Below, piece after piece: positions 54,292-63,583 of a stretch of DNA of 64,000 nucleotides (position 1 is its first letter; each line of letters starts with the position of its first letter). Location: assembly GCA_019828565.1 (NCBI GenBank), contig JAHDYR010000062.1, positions 372,001 through 436,000 of the forward strand, in the 5' to 3' direction. The position numbers and the translations under genes were made by a program. The DNA is from Carpediemonas membranifera (taxonomy: Eukaryota; Fornicata). The notes under the pieces were generated by a model. That model was given only the letters and a program-made list of their open reading frames with translations. It was not told the origin of the DNA and searched no databases.

Positions 54292-57200
54292 ATGGACGCT
54301 TCTTGTGACAAAGGGCATGATCACGCCAGTTATGGACAGAAGAAGGTTGCTGCTGACGACGTAGAGCGGGAAAGGGACGATGAGAGCGAGGTCACTTCCC
54401 TTCTCGGTGATGGGAGTAGTTGCAGCGTCGAAGCGGATAGTTTGGCCACGGATCACGCTGATGTTATTCAGCCACACAGTTTGAAACGAACGGCAAACGA
54501 GAATCCCGAACTTGAGCGCAACGGCAATGCTTCCTCCTCAGGAGTGGAAGAACAGCGTAACGACGCGTCTGCCCGGTACCCATCCCCTGTACAACCACCC
54601 CCGGCGAATAATCACATATTTTCCCGCGTCATCACTATGCGTCCTATCCCCGCAGGCCTGTTTAGAGGCGCCGGCCGCCCCGACCCGCCTGAACTCCAGC
54701 CCGACCCGCCTAGACCAGAGATAGAATCTCTCAGGGCCCTCTCGCCGCACGGTAAGAACGCTGAAGGGCACATGAAACACCAGGCCGGCATGGAGGGCCC
54801 TGAGGAACCAGACATAGAGGCTGACGCCATCAAGCAGGCTAACAAGGCGCAGCTCAGGGCTCGCGCACTCAAGCAGGGTCGTCTAGAGGCCGCCACCGCC
54901 GTTCTCACTCGCCTGCACACGGCTGGCCGGCCGACCGACTCAGAGACGCTGCTGTCCGGCCGTGTTAAGTTGCCAACGGTGCTAAATGCCGAGCTACCCA
55001 GCCCGCTCGACTACAAGCCGAGGAAGAAAGAGACAGCGAAGGATCGTAACGCTCGGACGGCGGCCAGACGCATGGTTCTCGAGCAAGACGTCGCGCTGCT
55101 GAGAACTGAGGCGGAAAACCTCGACTGTGACATATCTAGGCATCTGTGTCGAATCTGTGTTACTGTAGGCAAGCCGCTGCATCCCTCTGAACCAAGGACC
55201 GATCCAGAAGACGACGAGACCGAGCTTGAGACCGAGTCACGACTCTGGTGGGAGAACGGCAGCCTACGGGGCAAGCTAGCCGGGTACGACCACGCCCTCC
55301 GCATACTCGGGGCAGACGCCCTGCCCGCCGTGCCCGATGACTTGGGCGATGTGGTGGAAGACAGTGAGGTGAACGCTCAGAACGGGAAGCTCGCGGTACT
55401 GCTGGAGGAGCGGGAGGCAGAGCTCGATAGGGTTCTGGACACGATGCTGTCGCCTCAGGAGGCAGTGGAGGAAGAAGATCAAGCTGTGGGAAAACACAGT
55501 GACATAAGCCACGACGACGACGACGACGTCGAGCAGGAGAAAGGCGATTCGTCCGACCAGGATGCTGCCAGTGACCTGGAGAGCCCCGCGAAGGCCGCCA
55601 GTCCACCCCCGGCCCCGCGCCATCCGATCACACGCGAGTCCATCTCCCCCTTGTTCCCCGGCATCAGGGCCGCATTTGCCAGATCACAGTCGATTCCATG
55701 GATCGTTTATGACTCCCTGACCAAGCCAGACACAGAGGGCGAGGTTACGAGCGAGATAGACCTCCTAACACACAAGGCCGCCCTGATGAAGCATTGTTCC
55801 TGTTTCAAGGGCTTGCTCGACGCACTCAAAATCATCCTTGCCACCTTACAGCCCAAGGCCCGTGCGACGCCTTGGGATACAATGTCCGAGGACTACATCG
55901 CATGGCGGGCAGCGGTAGAGGAGGCCGAGCTCAGTAGGGCCTTAGTAAGTCTGGTGCAGGATAAGACAGGGCCGACCGACGGGTCCAAGGAGGAGATGGC
56001 CGCTGAAGCAGAGTCATATGACAACATGGTGACCCCCGAGTGGCTCAGAGGTCAGCTCGCGGCCTTTGACGCGGTCATCTTCCTTGCCCGGTCTGGCCCG
56101 CTCTCCTCGGTCCCTGAGAACCCAGCCCGGTGGGCTGACGCCCTGTCCCAGCGGGTATCAACCTTCGAGCGGACGTTCCGGCCAAGGGCCAAGCGGCAGA
56201 TGCCACGCCAGCCCAGCCCGCTCGACCGGGTTGGGTCGATGCAGTCGGTCAGTTTCGACGTCCCCCCGCCTCCGGAACTCGTGGTACCCCGCAAGGCCCG
56301 TATCACAGACCTACTTGCCCGCAAAGAGACGCTGATGAAGGAGTTTGCAGCCAAGGCCGCCCGACTCACGGCGTCGCAGGAGATCCACGCCATGTTCGTC
56401 GAGAGGGGATACTGCCCGGAGTACAAGTACTATACCATGCCTGAAGTTGGAATCCCCACGATGTTGGACTTCGAAGTCATCGAGGACGGGTGCCCTTCCC
56501 GCATCCGCCGCGCCTCCCGTGACAAAGGGGAGAAAAAGACGAAGATCCTAAGATACCACCTGGCTGCCCTCCACAACGTTGGTCTGGCGCTCGACCAGCA
56601 TCTTACGGTTGTCGAGGGTCTAATGGCCGGCCACAGGCAGAAGGAGCTGGGTCGTGTGCCAGACTACAGTCGCCCTGACTTCGAATTTATGGAGCATCCC
56701 ATTGCTCATAGGGCGACAGCGATGGCTAAGGCACGCGAGGTTCAGTTCGGTAACCGTCTCTTGAACCAGCAGCTGAGGGGTCGGATTGCTGCTTTCGACG
56801 CGGCGCTGGCACTATATGATGTCACACTTGACGAGCTCCCAGACGCCCCTATCAGGCCTGAAGTCGAGGTGACAGAGGAGAATGCTGAGAGTGCGAAATA
56901 CGGTAAGACCTCAGAACGGATTCGGAAACAGATATCTAGGAGACGCGGCAGGGCGGTTGAGGCGGAGAACGCGGCCCTCATTGACCAGAATGAGATGCTC
57001 GAGGGCATCCTGGCCGTCCGGGTCAGCACGCTCGAGCAGGCCCTGGTAAGGCCCCCCATACGGCAAGTCGTCCACAGCCCTGCCGGAGACCAGCCAGTTC
57101 ATAAGTGGCGCGGCAATGAACGCGAGGGGGTGGGACTCAAACCCTTGGCTTTCGAGTTCGGGGCATACGCGTTGGAGGTCAAGCGAGCGAGGCACGAGGA

Positions 57201-57327
57201 GGTTGAGGATTCGCCGAAGTTCATTGATTTCTTCGAGATCGCGGCAAAAAGAGGGGCCGGGGAGCAAGAGGAGGTGTCTGATGATGTGATCGCCATTCTT
57301 GTGGGGATGCACGATCAAAGCCAGTGA
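54292..57327 (+). CDS. large coiled-coil protein with repeated bZIP-like modules
   Basis: A 1011-residue protein without a recognised family. After an acidic disordered N-terminus it repeats a unit made of a basic helix followed by leucine-rich coil and an LRGxLAxxDAxL element. Instances are WENGSLRGKLAGYDHALRIL, WLRGQLAAFDAVIFLA and LRGRIAAFDAALALY. The basic-helix partner is clearest in KDRNARTAARRMVLEQDVAL, reminiscent of bZIP basic regions; later versions are ITDLLARKETLMKEFAAK and RRRGRAVEAENAALIDQNE. The three or four units probably arose by internal duplication. DNA binding is conceivable, but the N-x7-R pattern is degenerate. The start at 54292 is chosen from the promoter-like element upstream; 54190 is possible. 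Confidence 0.6.
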   Translation: MDASCDKGHDHASYGQKKVAADDVERERDDESEVTSLLGDGSSCSVEADSLATDHADVIQPHSLKRTANENPELERNGNASSSGVEEQRNDASARYPSPVQPPPANNHIFSRVITMRPIPAGLFRGAGRPDPPELQPDPPRPEIESLRALSPHGKNAEGHMKHQAGMEGPEEPDIEADAIKQANKAQLRARALKQGRLEAATAVLTRLHTAGRPTDSETLLSGRVKLPTVLNAELPSPLDYKPRKKETAKDRNARTAARRMVLEQDVALLRTEAENLDCDISRHLCRICVTVGKPLHPSEPRTDPEDDETELETESRLWWENGSLRGKLAGYDHALRILGADALPAVPDDLGDVVEDSEVNAQNGKLAVLLEEREAELDRVLDTMLSPQEAVEEEDQAVGKHSDISHDDDDDVEQEKGDSSDQDAASDLESPAKAASPPPAPRHPITRESISPLFPGIRAAFARSQSIPWIVYDSLTKPDTEGEVTSEIDLLTHKAALMKHCSCFKGLLDALKIILATLQPKARATPWDTMSEDYIAWRAAVEEAELSRALVSLVQDKTGPTDGSKEEMAAEAESYDNMVTPEWLRGQLAAFDAVIFLARSGPLSSVPENPARWADALSQRVSTFERTFRPRAKRQMPRQPSPLDRVGSMQSVSFDVPPPPELVVPRKARITDLLARKETLMKEFAAKAARLTASQEIHAMFVERGYCPEYKYYTMPEVGIPTMLDFEVIEDGCPSRIRRASRDKGEKKTKILRYHLAALHNVGLALDQHLTVVEGLMAGHRQKELGRVPDYSRPDFEFMEHPIAHRATAMAKAREVQFGNRLLNQQLRGRIAAFDAALALYDVTLDELPDAPIRPEVEVTEENAESAKYGKTSERIRKQISRRRGRAVEAENAALIDQNEMLEGILAVRVSTLEQALVRPPIRQVVHSPAGDQPVHKWRGNEREGVGLKPLAFEFGAYALEVKRARHEEVEDSPKFIDFFEIAAKRGAGEQEEVSDDVIAILVGMHDQSQ

Positions 57328-57482
57328 TGCCGCCTTGACATATTGTCTTGGTGTCTTGTGTAATCATTTTATTGTGTAAAACAGATTGGATACGATTGCT
57401 TTCATGCTTTGGATGAAGCAGACGTCATGCATGGACCGAACCGGACTGGAGCTTGCAGGAGACTCAGAGCAGGTCAACGGGG

Positions 57483-58028
57483 TCAACCCGACTCAGTCTC
57501 TTTCGCCAGCTCCACAATAACGTCAGGGAGCTCGGTATTGCCCACTCGTCTGTGTGGCTTGGGTGCCTTCTCATTCCCGCGGACATAGAATGCTCGCAGA
57601 AGCTGGATGGCCTCCTCACCGAGGACGCCCGCCTTGCAAGTGTAGGCGGGCGGATCGACGTCCGCAGGCAGGTCAAAGACTGAGCCACAGCCTCCAAACT
57701 TGGCGTTTGGGGCACCGAAGACGCAGCGGGAGAGTTTGAGATGCATGAGAGCAGAGGCGCACATCACACACGGTTCAATCGTGACGTAGAGCGTGCATCC
57801 CTCCAGTGTGGGCACAGACGGTGGTAATGAGTCTATTGCAACAAACTCTGCATGCCTAGTGGCGTTCATTGTCGCATTTGTGTCGTTATGGGCCCGGCTA
57901 ACGATTTCTCCATCTCGCACAATCACACAGCCGACAGGAACCTCCCCTTCGTTGAATGCGGCAGCAGCTGTACGCAACGCCTCACGCATGAAGCGAAAAT
58001 CCTCTGCATCAGAGCTGGCGGCTTCCAT
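57483..58028 (-). CDS. ADAT2: tRNA adenosine deaminase, ADAT2-like
   Basis: A 181-residue cytidine-deaminase-fold enzyme that makes inosine at the tRNA wobble position. The zinc and catalytic residues are intact: TRHAEFVAI (HAE) and TIEPCVMCASAL (PCxxC). Other family elements are GEVPVGCVIVRDGE, RAHNDTN and CVFGAPNAKFGGCGSV. In eukaryotes ADAT2 pairs with ADAT3; the catalytic glutamate in HAE identifies this as the active subunit. The length is normal, with a short C-terminal extension after residue 150. No intron is seen. Confidence 0.92.
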   Translation of the reverse strand: MEAASSDAEDFRFMREALRTAAAAFNEGEVPVGCVIVRDGEIVSRAHNDTNATMNATRHAEFVAIDSLPPSVPTLEGCTLYVTIEPCVMCASALMHLKLSRCVFGAPNAKFGGCGSVFDLPADVDPPAYTCKAGVLGEEAIQLLRAFYVRGNEKAPKPHRRVGNTELPDVIVELAKETESG

Positions 58029-58333
58029 CAGTGTGACTTGCTGAAATATGCGTACATGCAGAAGAAGAGAACAAGGTCCCTGTCGTCCTCAGAACCTCGA
58101 GGAAGCGAGTCCCAACGCTATGTCGATGCAAATGCACTCATAAACATGTTTGTTTTGACCCACCACATTGCTTTCGGTCATTCTTTCCAAGGCCAACTCA
58201 CTCGCGAGTCGGTCTTGAGTCCTTGAGTCACCCTTGCCGCAGCCATCCGTACTGTGCTTTACTACATATCCGTCACTACTTTCAAAGGCAAGTCATCGCG
58301 ATAGATGCTCATGGCATAGTTGCCTTGACCGAC
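58029..58333. other. intergenic, nothing recognised
   Basis: A 300 bp gap between ADAT2 and the small basic protein gene. No open frame with protein-like features and no recurrent element. Confidence 0.5.
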
Positions 58334-58744
58334 TCACTGAGCAAGAGCAGCCCAGGGATCCTCCTTGAACCGCTCCAGGTTCGCCGCTGCCTCCTCTACG
58401 GCGGCTGCACTGATCTGCTGGCGGGCGCGGAGCTTCTTCTCCTTGCCTTTGTTCCGCTCCAACTGCTCCTGGTCTCTTTGGCGGATGTCAGTGATGATGT
58501 CGCCAAGATCCATGGCCATACGCCTGCCGATGTCCTTTGTCTTGTCATTCTCAGCGTCCTTTGCGCGTTTTTCGAGCTTTTTGAGGAGCTTTTGCTGTCT
58601 CTCTTTCTGATCGACCTTCCCGCGCTCTATGTGACAGTTATAAGAAGTTAACGTACTCTTAGCAATAGAACCACTTCCAATAGCCTTGTTCGCGGCCTTG
58701 CGGGCCTTCTCCTTCATGCGGGGCGCCATCTGAACAGAACTCAT
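58334..58744 (-). CDS. small basic coiled-coil protein, two exons
   Basis: A 126-residue Lys/Glu-rich protein. The frame reads through, but 58627-58656 is a 30-nt GT-AG segment (GTACGT ... TCACATAG) fully matching the window's intron consensus and lacking a stop. Its removal joins GSIAK to KRGKVDQKERQQKLLKKLEK. The remaining sequence is a long charged helix ending ERFKEDPWAALAQ. It resembles small ribosome-biogenesis proteins such as Slx9 in general form only. The in-frame intron means gene callers would include ten spurious residues (the TLTSYNCHI segment). Confidence 0.55.
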   Translation of the reverse strand: MSSVQMAPRMKEKARKAANKAIGSGSIAKSTLTSYNCHIERGKVDQKERQQKLLKKLEKRAKDAENDKTKDIGRRMAMDLGDIITDIRQRDQEQLERNKGKEKKLRARQQISAAAVEEAAANLERFKEDPWAALAQ

Positions 58745-58864
58745 TTTATGAAGTCGTCATTTGCTCCAGTCGAAGTCGCCCAAATAGCCACTGCAGATCG
58801 AGCGTGCATGAACTGTTGCCAGTCCAACCGACACTTTTCCATCGAATCGAGTCGGCTCATCCTC

Positions 58865-61441
58865 CTATGCCCCCGGCGAGGACACAGCCAGCAGAGACCG
58901 TACAAGGGCGTCCTCCGTCCCAGGGTCGAGCACTAGTCGCCCCACTCCGGCAACAATAGCCTCCCTGTACTGCTCGACCCCACACCGCGACACCCCCGCC
59001 GCCCTGGCACTCTTCCACTGAGCCACGAGATCCAGCGACCCCTTCTCCAAATATCGCGCGTTATCGTAAACTATCGCCCAGCCGAACTTGGTCAGAGTGA
59101 CCACTGAATGGATCATAATGGCGTCGCAGTAGTCGGCGAGTCTCGAAGATGGCACGCGGTATAGAGTGCTAACCTGCTCGCTGAACGTAAGCATAGCAGT
59201 GGGAATCAGTTCGTCCAAATGAGCTAGTGCGCCGGCAGAGGCACGACGCTCAATGTTCATGACAACTTGGCGAATCGTATCTGAAGCTGCGTATCTCAAG
59301 ATCGCATCAAGGATTCGATCCGTCTCTTGATCTGGGAGTTCGGTGGTGAGCCAGCAGGACAATGCAATAAGCCCATGCCAGTACTCCAACGCTAAGGGGA
59401 ATGACTGCGAATCCAGTGTGAGCGGTGTTTTGTACTTGAGATAATCATTGTAAATCTCATGAACAACCAAATCTATTGCCGGGTCGTGCGTTGGGAATCT
59501 TTGAATGAAACGGTGAAGGGCGGTGACCTCCATCAGCTTGAGTTCGAGCGACAGCTCTCCGCAGATGTCTTCGGGCACTATCGCCGTGTACGCCGTGCTT
59601 AAAACCGGGTAAAACTGGCCTACATTCGGTCCAAGCGATGAGCCAGTCAACCCGTTATAAACAGAGAAGAAATGGGTGTAAATAAGCGAGTAAACGAGCT
59701 GATCGAGAGGTATATGAAGCCGGCTGAGGCACGCAGTGGCGAGGATCCATGCATCTTTCTGGTAGCATGCAGCAGCAGTAATCGTCGCCAGCTGGTGGAG
59801 TCGAACAGAGGCGAGGGCAAGACAGAGCTGGGTCGCGGCCAGCCCGGGTCCGCGATCAGTCATCGATCCAGAGTGTGTATCTATAAATCGGACTAGATTC
59901 TGAATATGAGGGGTTGACCATGAAAACGTGGCGGTTAGATACGCTAGGACCACTTGCTGCCAGACACGAGAGGGCATGGAGCGGTGGCGGGCAATGGCGG
60001 TGGTCACAAGGACGATGCCGTCGACCAGATCGTCTGGAGATCCTGTGATATCTAGATCTTTCGGAAGATTGATTGAATCAAACGGTTTTGGATCAACATC
60101 GAATCTTATTGAGTCCATCACCCACTTAACATAATCAGCCAATTCATCAGCGGCCTGCAACTTGCCGAACAAACCGCGACAAAGTCCCTTGAACCGCTCG
60201 AGAGCCAGTGGCCCCACCCGCTCGATCATAGGCGCATCTGACATCGCGATTGTCGCATCACGGAGCATCTTACGCCTGCGGTAGATGCCCCAGCCGACGC
60301 TCTCGGTGTTGGGCAGGAAGACGGTTGCTCTGCAGGTCAGGGTGTGGTCGATCATCGCCTGCCATGCCGCCCCGCACTGCCTTGGCCAAGCAAGGGCACG
60401 CCTGGGCTCTGCTGGTGATGTTATCCCGTGTTCTTTTCTTGCGAGGAGGACCCATTTGACTCCATTCACAGTCGCAGTAAAGTTTGGATGGACTGCCTGC
60501 AGTTCAAGGGTCGAAGCCGGGAACACGGGTGGTAGGCAGACATTCTTGGACTTATAGCCACGCGGGAGATGGCGGGTGACCGCTTTGAATCTTCCAGTCG
60601 GTCTAGATTTGAGCTTAAAGTGTGTAGGCTCGACTGGAGTGAGCAACACGGCCTTGACCCGGCCGGTTGGCTGAGGCCGCCGGGTGATGGTCAGGCCCTG
60701 GCACTTGAACGCCACGGGCTGGGCTGTTATGAACGCGATGTTGTCGATCAGGATGCTTGTCATTGTGAGATCATCAACCATCTCCGCAAGGACCACGGGA
60801 AGACACCAGGTGCACGCCGAGTCAATCAGGGCGAGGAGGTGGGCTACAGTCCACTGCTTGACCTCGAGGGCAGGCTTCTTCGCGCTGATCGTGCCGGGCA
60901 GTGTGACGTCATCCAGGGCGAGTGGGCGGACTTCGAGGGTCGGGATGTAGACTGTTCGGGTGATTGGGCTATCATGGACGGTGTAGAGGGAGACTAGGAC
61001 GGCTGAAAACCGGGTCACATCAGAGTGGTCGTGATATATCGGAGATTTGGAGAATCTTGAGATCAGCTCGCCAAGCATGCCCTCCTTGCTTGTGGCAGCC
61101 GCGCAGCCCTTCCAGAAGTTCGCTTCGCGGTTCAGGATACCCACGCGGTCTCGTGCTTCTTCAGGGAACGCCGAGTCCGCGCTGAAGATCTGCGCGCACG
61201 TCGGGAGGTCATACACGATGTCATCTCTTTGTAGACAAAGGATGCTGGTCTCCAGCACACGGCTGTAGTAGCCGTGGAGTGACGAGCTGTAGACCTTGAG
61301 GGCCTGGAGAGTCGAAGGAGCTAGTCTTCTGTCCAGCAGACAGTGGATGCAGTGAGAAGTTCCAAGAGAGGCCTTCTCCGTGGCTAAAAAGCAGAGAGCA
61401 CGACATGCTTCGTCATGTAATGGTGTTTCAGCGACGTTCAT
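58865..61441 (-). CDS. large hypothetical protein
   Basis: An 858-residue protein from ATG 61441 (MNVAETPLHDEACRALCF). The N-terminal 100 residues contain two Cys/His-rich spots (HCIHCLL). The rest is mostly helical with many Leu, Ala and Val and no clear transmembrane segment, possibly alpha-solenoid-like (for example LGLAATQLCLALASVRLHQLA-type runs). The start is uncertain: a same-frame ATG at 61669, 4 bp after a TAAACTGC element, opens only 18 codons before a stop. A different frame (61428-61616) has a coding-like look. An unresolved intron or an upstream short frame may exist. No function is assigned. Confidence 0.55.
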   Translation of the reverse strand: MNVAETPLHDEACRALCFLATEKASLGTSHCIHCLLDRRLAPSTLQALKVYSSSLHGYYSRVLETSILCLQRDDIVYDLPTCAQIFSADSAFPEEARDRVGILNREANFWKGCAAATSKEGMLGELISRFSKSPIYHDHSDVTRFSAVLVSLYTVHDSPITRTVYIPTLEVRPLALDDVTLPGTISAKKPALEVKQWTVAHLLALIDSACTWCLPVVLAEMVDDLTMTSILIDNIAFITAQPVAFKCQGLTITRRPQPTGRVKAVLLTPVEPTHFKLKSRPTGRFKAVTRHLPRGYKSKNVCLPPVFPASTLELQAVHPNFTATVNGVKWVLLARKEHGITSPAEPRRALAWPRQCGAAWQAMIDHTLTCRATVFLPNTESVGWGIYRRRKMLRDATIAMSDAPMIERVGPLALERFKGLCRGLFGKLQAADELADYVKWVMDSIRFDVDPKPFDSINLPKDLDITGSPDDLVDGIVLVTTAIARHRSMPSRVWQQVVLAYLTATFSWSTPHIQNLVRFIDTHSGSMTDRGPGLAATQLCLALASVRLHQLATITAAACYQKDAWILATACLSRLHIPLDQLVYSLIYTHFFSVYNGLTGSSLGPNVGQFYPVLSTAYTAIVPEDICGELSLELKLMEVTALHRFIQRFPTHDPAIDLVVHEIYNDYLKYKTPLTLDSQSFPLALEYWHGLIALSCWLTTELPDQETDRILDAILRYAASDTIRQVVMNIERRASAGALAHLDELIPTAMLTFSEQVSTLYRVPSSRLADYCDAIMIHSVVTLTKFGWAIVYDNARYLEKGSLDLVAQWKSARAAGVSRCGVEQYREAIVAGVGRLVLDPGTEDALVRSLLAVSSPGA

Positions 61442-61672
61442 ATCCAAAAAGGAGCGGCATTTCCTTCTTCGCAGAGGGTTCGTTTTGCCGGATCTGCGCA
61501 GCGATAACCATGCCAGAGCCCAGCCTAGGTCTCCCAACAACGCTCCATGGCTCACAGTTGGATAGTGGTGATAGAGATGAGTCGGGAAGCGAGGGCCGAG
61601 GCTCCAATTCTTTCATACTCTCTCCCTGCTCCCATCGTGTAGCGCTCGACTCCCACCCTCTTTCATCATGCG

Positions 61673-61682
61673 ACGCAGTTTA
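61673..61682 (-). promoter_or_regulatory. TAAACTGC element upstream of large hypothetical gene
   Basis: TAAACTGCGT on the minus strand, ending 4 bp before an ATG at 61669. The 4 bp spacing equals that of the EEF2KMT-like gene. The start used for the main frame is 228 bp further. Confidence 0.45.
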
Positions 61683-61697
61683 GAGTAAAGTACAGTC

Positions 61698-63470
61698 TCA
61701 CCTGTCCAGGCCCAGGGCCAGCACCAAGGCCAGTGCCACAGCAACAAGCCCAACAACACCACTGACTCCTGCAACTGCCCAGAGCCGGGCCGCCCGGGTC
61801 CTCGCCTGGTCCTTGGCCTCACACACCTGGGCATTCGCTGGAGACTCGTTGATGATCTCCGGTACCGCAGAAGATTCTTCTTCCTCGGGAACATATTCAT
61901 CTTCAAGGCCGAGAAAGTCCACAACGGCTCCAGCAAGGACGCTAGTCGGGCGAGATAAGCCCGCAACAAGAGTGGCCAGCTGATCGAGCAGCGCCAGGAT
62001 CTGCGGGGGTGATGGACCCACAGCCACCTCTCCGATGATTCGACTCAACGACGGGAGCGACCGGGCAGAGAACCCGCCAGTCAGGTCAGCCTGGATGACG
62101 AGGTCGGCCGGGTCGGCCGATTGGGCGATAATCTCTGGGTCGACGTCGAGTCCGGCACAATGCATGAGCAGGCGACCGTGGGGCCCCTCCACGCCCGTGT
62201 CAGCCAGCTCTCGGGCCGCACTGATTGCTGCGACGCCCAGGAGTACACCGCGTTCCCGTTCAAAGGGCTCAGCCTCCACAAGACTGCCCGACTGCTCCAT
62301 GACCGACATGACCAGCGAACTCACACGCGGGATAGTGTCGTTGGTGTCGATACGGTCAGGCTCGGGCTCAGGTTCACTTTTCCCTGCCTTGTCGCCGGGC
62401 TCGGCACCCTGGTCCGATCGAACTAGCGATGCGGCCGGTACAAACGAAGCGGGGGAAGACACCGCGCTCGAAAGGGTCGCCCCAGGCCTCCGCTTCCTCA
62501 CGTTCCTCTCAAGCAGCGCTCTATAGTAAATAAGACTGCGCCTGCTCTCCCGAACCAGCCGACTGGGGTCAAGACACATAACATGGACCCTAACCTCGTG
62601 ATCCCTGGTCAATTCACCCACGGCACGGGCCAGTGCTGAGCCGTACGGCCTCGCCTTGGCCGACACAGCCTGTACTAGTGGGGCGACCTCGTTGGTGTGA
62701 CCCCTGCCCCGCTCAGCAGGCGGCGCCCACTCTGGGGAAGCGGTGGGGAACGTTACCATGGTCACGGTCGACCCGGCTACAGTTAGCTGGGCGTATACAA
62801 TGGCCGAGGCCTCCTGGAGCGCTGGGTGGAGCCGTGCGGCGCAGAGGATCGAGCCCATGTCGGCTACGGTCCTCATGCTGTGTCTAGCAGCCTCCTCTGG
62901 AACTGAGAGATCAGTTGGGGATGACATGGGCAGTATGTCGACCCAGCCTGCTCCAGGGACGAGCGCCACGAGCGACAGAGTCGGGATGAAAATGAGTGAG
63001 TCCAGCACCAGGTGCTCCATGACCCCGCCCTCGTTCAGGAAAGCGTCCAGACGGTGTGCGGTACCGAACATCTCGATGAAGGATGATGTGCCCTCGAGAG
63101 CAGCCTCGAGGCGCGGCTTGACAGCTTGTAGGTAGAGGGTAAGGGGCTCGTTCAAGGGATGGAGCACGGAATGGGCCTTAAAGTGGCCCATTGACTGTAC
63201 AGAGAGCATAGAACGACGCATAGTGAAGTGTGGATCGATTGCATGAGTTGTGAATGGGTATACGACGAAAGTATCCTTGCCGACGTCGGAGAGGGCTGGC
63301 GGCGCGATGCCGAACTCCCTCCACCAGCGCTGGATCATTAAAGCGGCGTATCCAGGCGATAATGGGGCATACGACGCATTTGATGCCTGCATGCTTTCGT
63401 CGTCTCGTCGTCTCCACGCAGTCGCCAAGTCAACCTCCCCCAGCCACACCGAGTGTGCATGCACGGGCAT
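61698..63470 (-). CDS. hypothetical tail-anchored protein with IQ-like motif
   Basis: A 590-residue protein. Near the N-terminus AALMIQRWWREFG (about residues 42-54) resembles an IQ calmodulin-binding motif. The central part includes an acidic disordered segment (KSEPEPEPDRIDTND) and helical stretches. The C-terminus is a single hydrophobic helix of about 22 residues (around VAGVSGVVGLVAVALALVLAL) ending in LDR, as in tail-anchored membrane proteins. No enzymatic motif is recognised. Like Miro, it would expose nearly all its mass to the cytosol on an ER, organelle or vesicle membrane. No intron is seen. Confidence 0.6.
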   Translation of the reverse strand: MPVHAHSVWLGEVDLATAWRRRDDESMQASNASYAPLSPGYAALMIQRWWREFGIAPPALSDVGKDTFVVYPFTTHAIDPHFTMRRSMLSVQSMGHFKAHSVLHPLNEPLTLYLQAVKPRLEAALEGTSSFIEMFGTAHRLDAFLNEGGVMEHLVLDSLIFIPTLSLVALVPGAGWVDILPMSSPTDLSVPEEAARHSMRTVADMGSILCAARLHPALQEASAIVYAQLTVAGSTVTMVTFPTASPEWAPPAERGRGHTNEVAPLVQAVSAKARPYGSALARAVGELTRDHEVRVHVMCLDPSRLVRESRRSLIYYRALLERNVRKRRPGATLSSAVSSPASFVPAASLVRSDQGAEPGDKAGKSEPEPEPDRIDTNDTIPRVSSLVMSVMEQSGSLVEAEPFERERGVLLGVAAISAARELADTGVEGPHGRLLMHCAGLDVDPEIIAQSADPADLVIQADLTGGFSARSLPSLSRIIGEVAVGPSPPQILALLDQLATLVAGLSRPTSVLAGAVVDFLGLEDEYVPEEEESSAVPEIINESPANAQVCEAKDQARTRAARLWAVAGVSGVVGLVAVALALVLALGLDR

Positions 63471-63583
63471 CGTCTGACACAGCCTGTGCTCTAATTATTG
63501 GCTGGTGTCGGCGGAATGGTGCCTGACGCTCGACTCAATCGCATTCAAGGCATTCAATTCCACCCAGCAGCCACCTACGCCGT

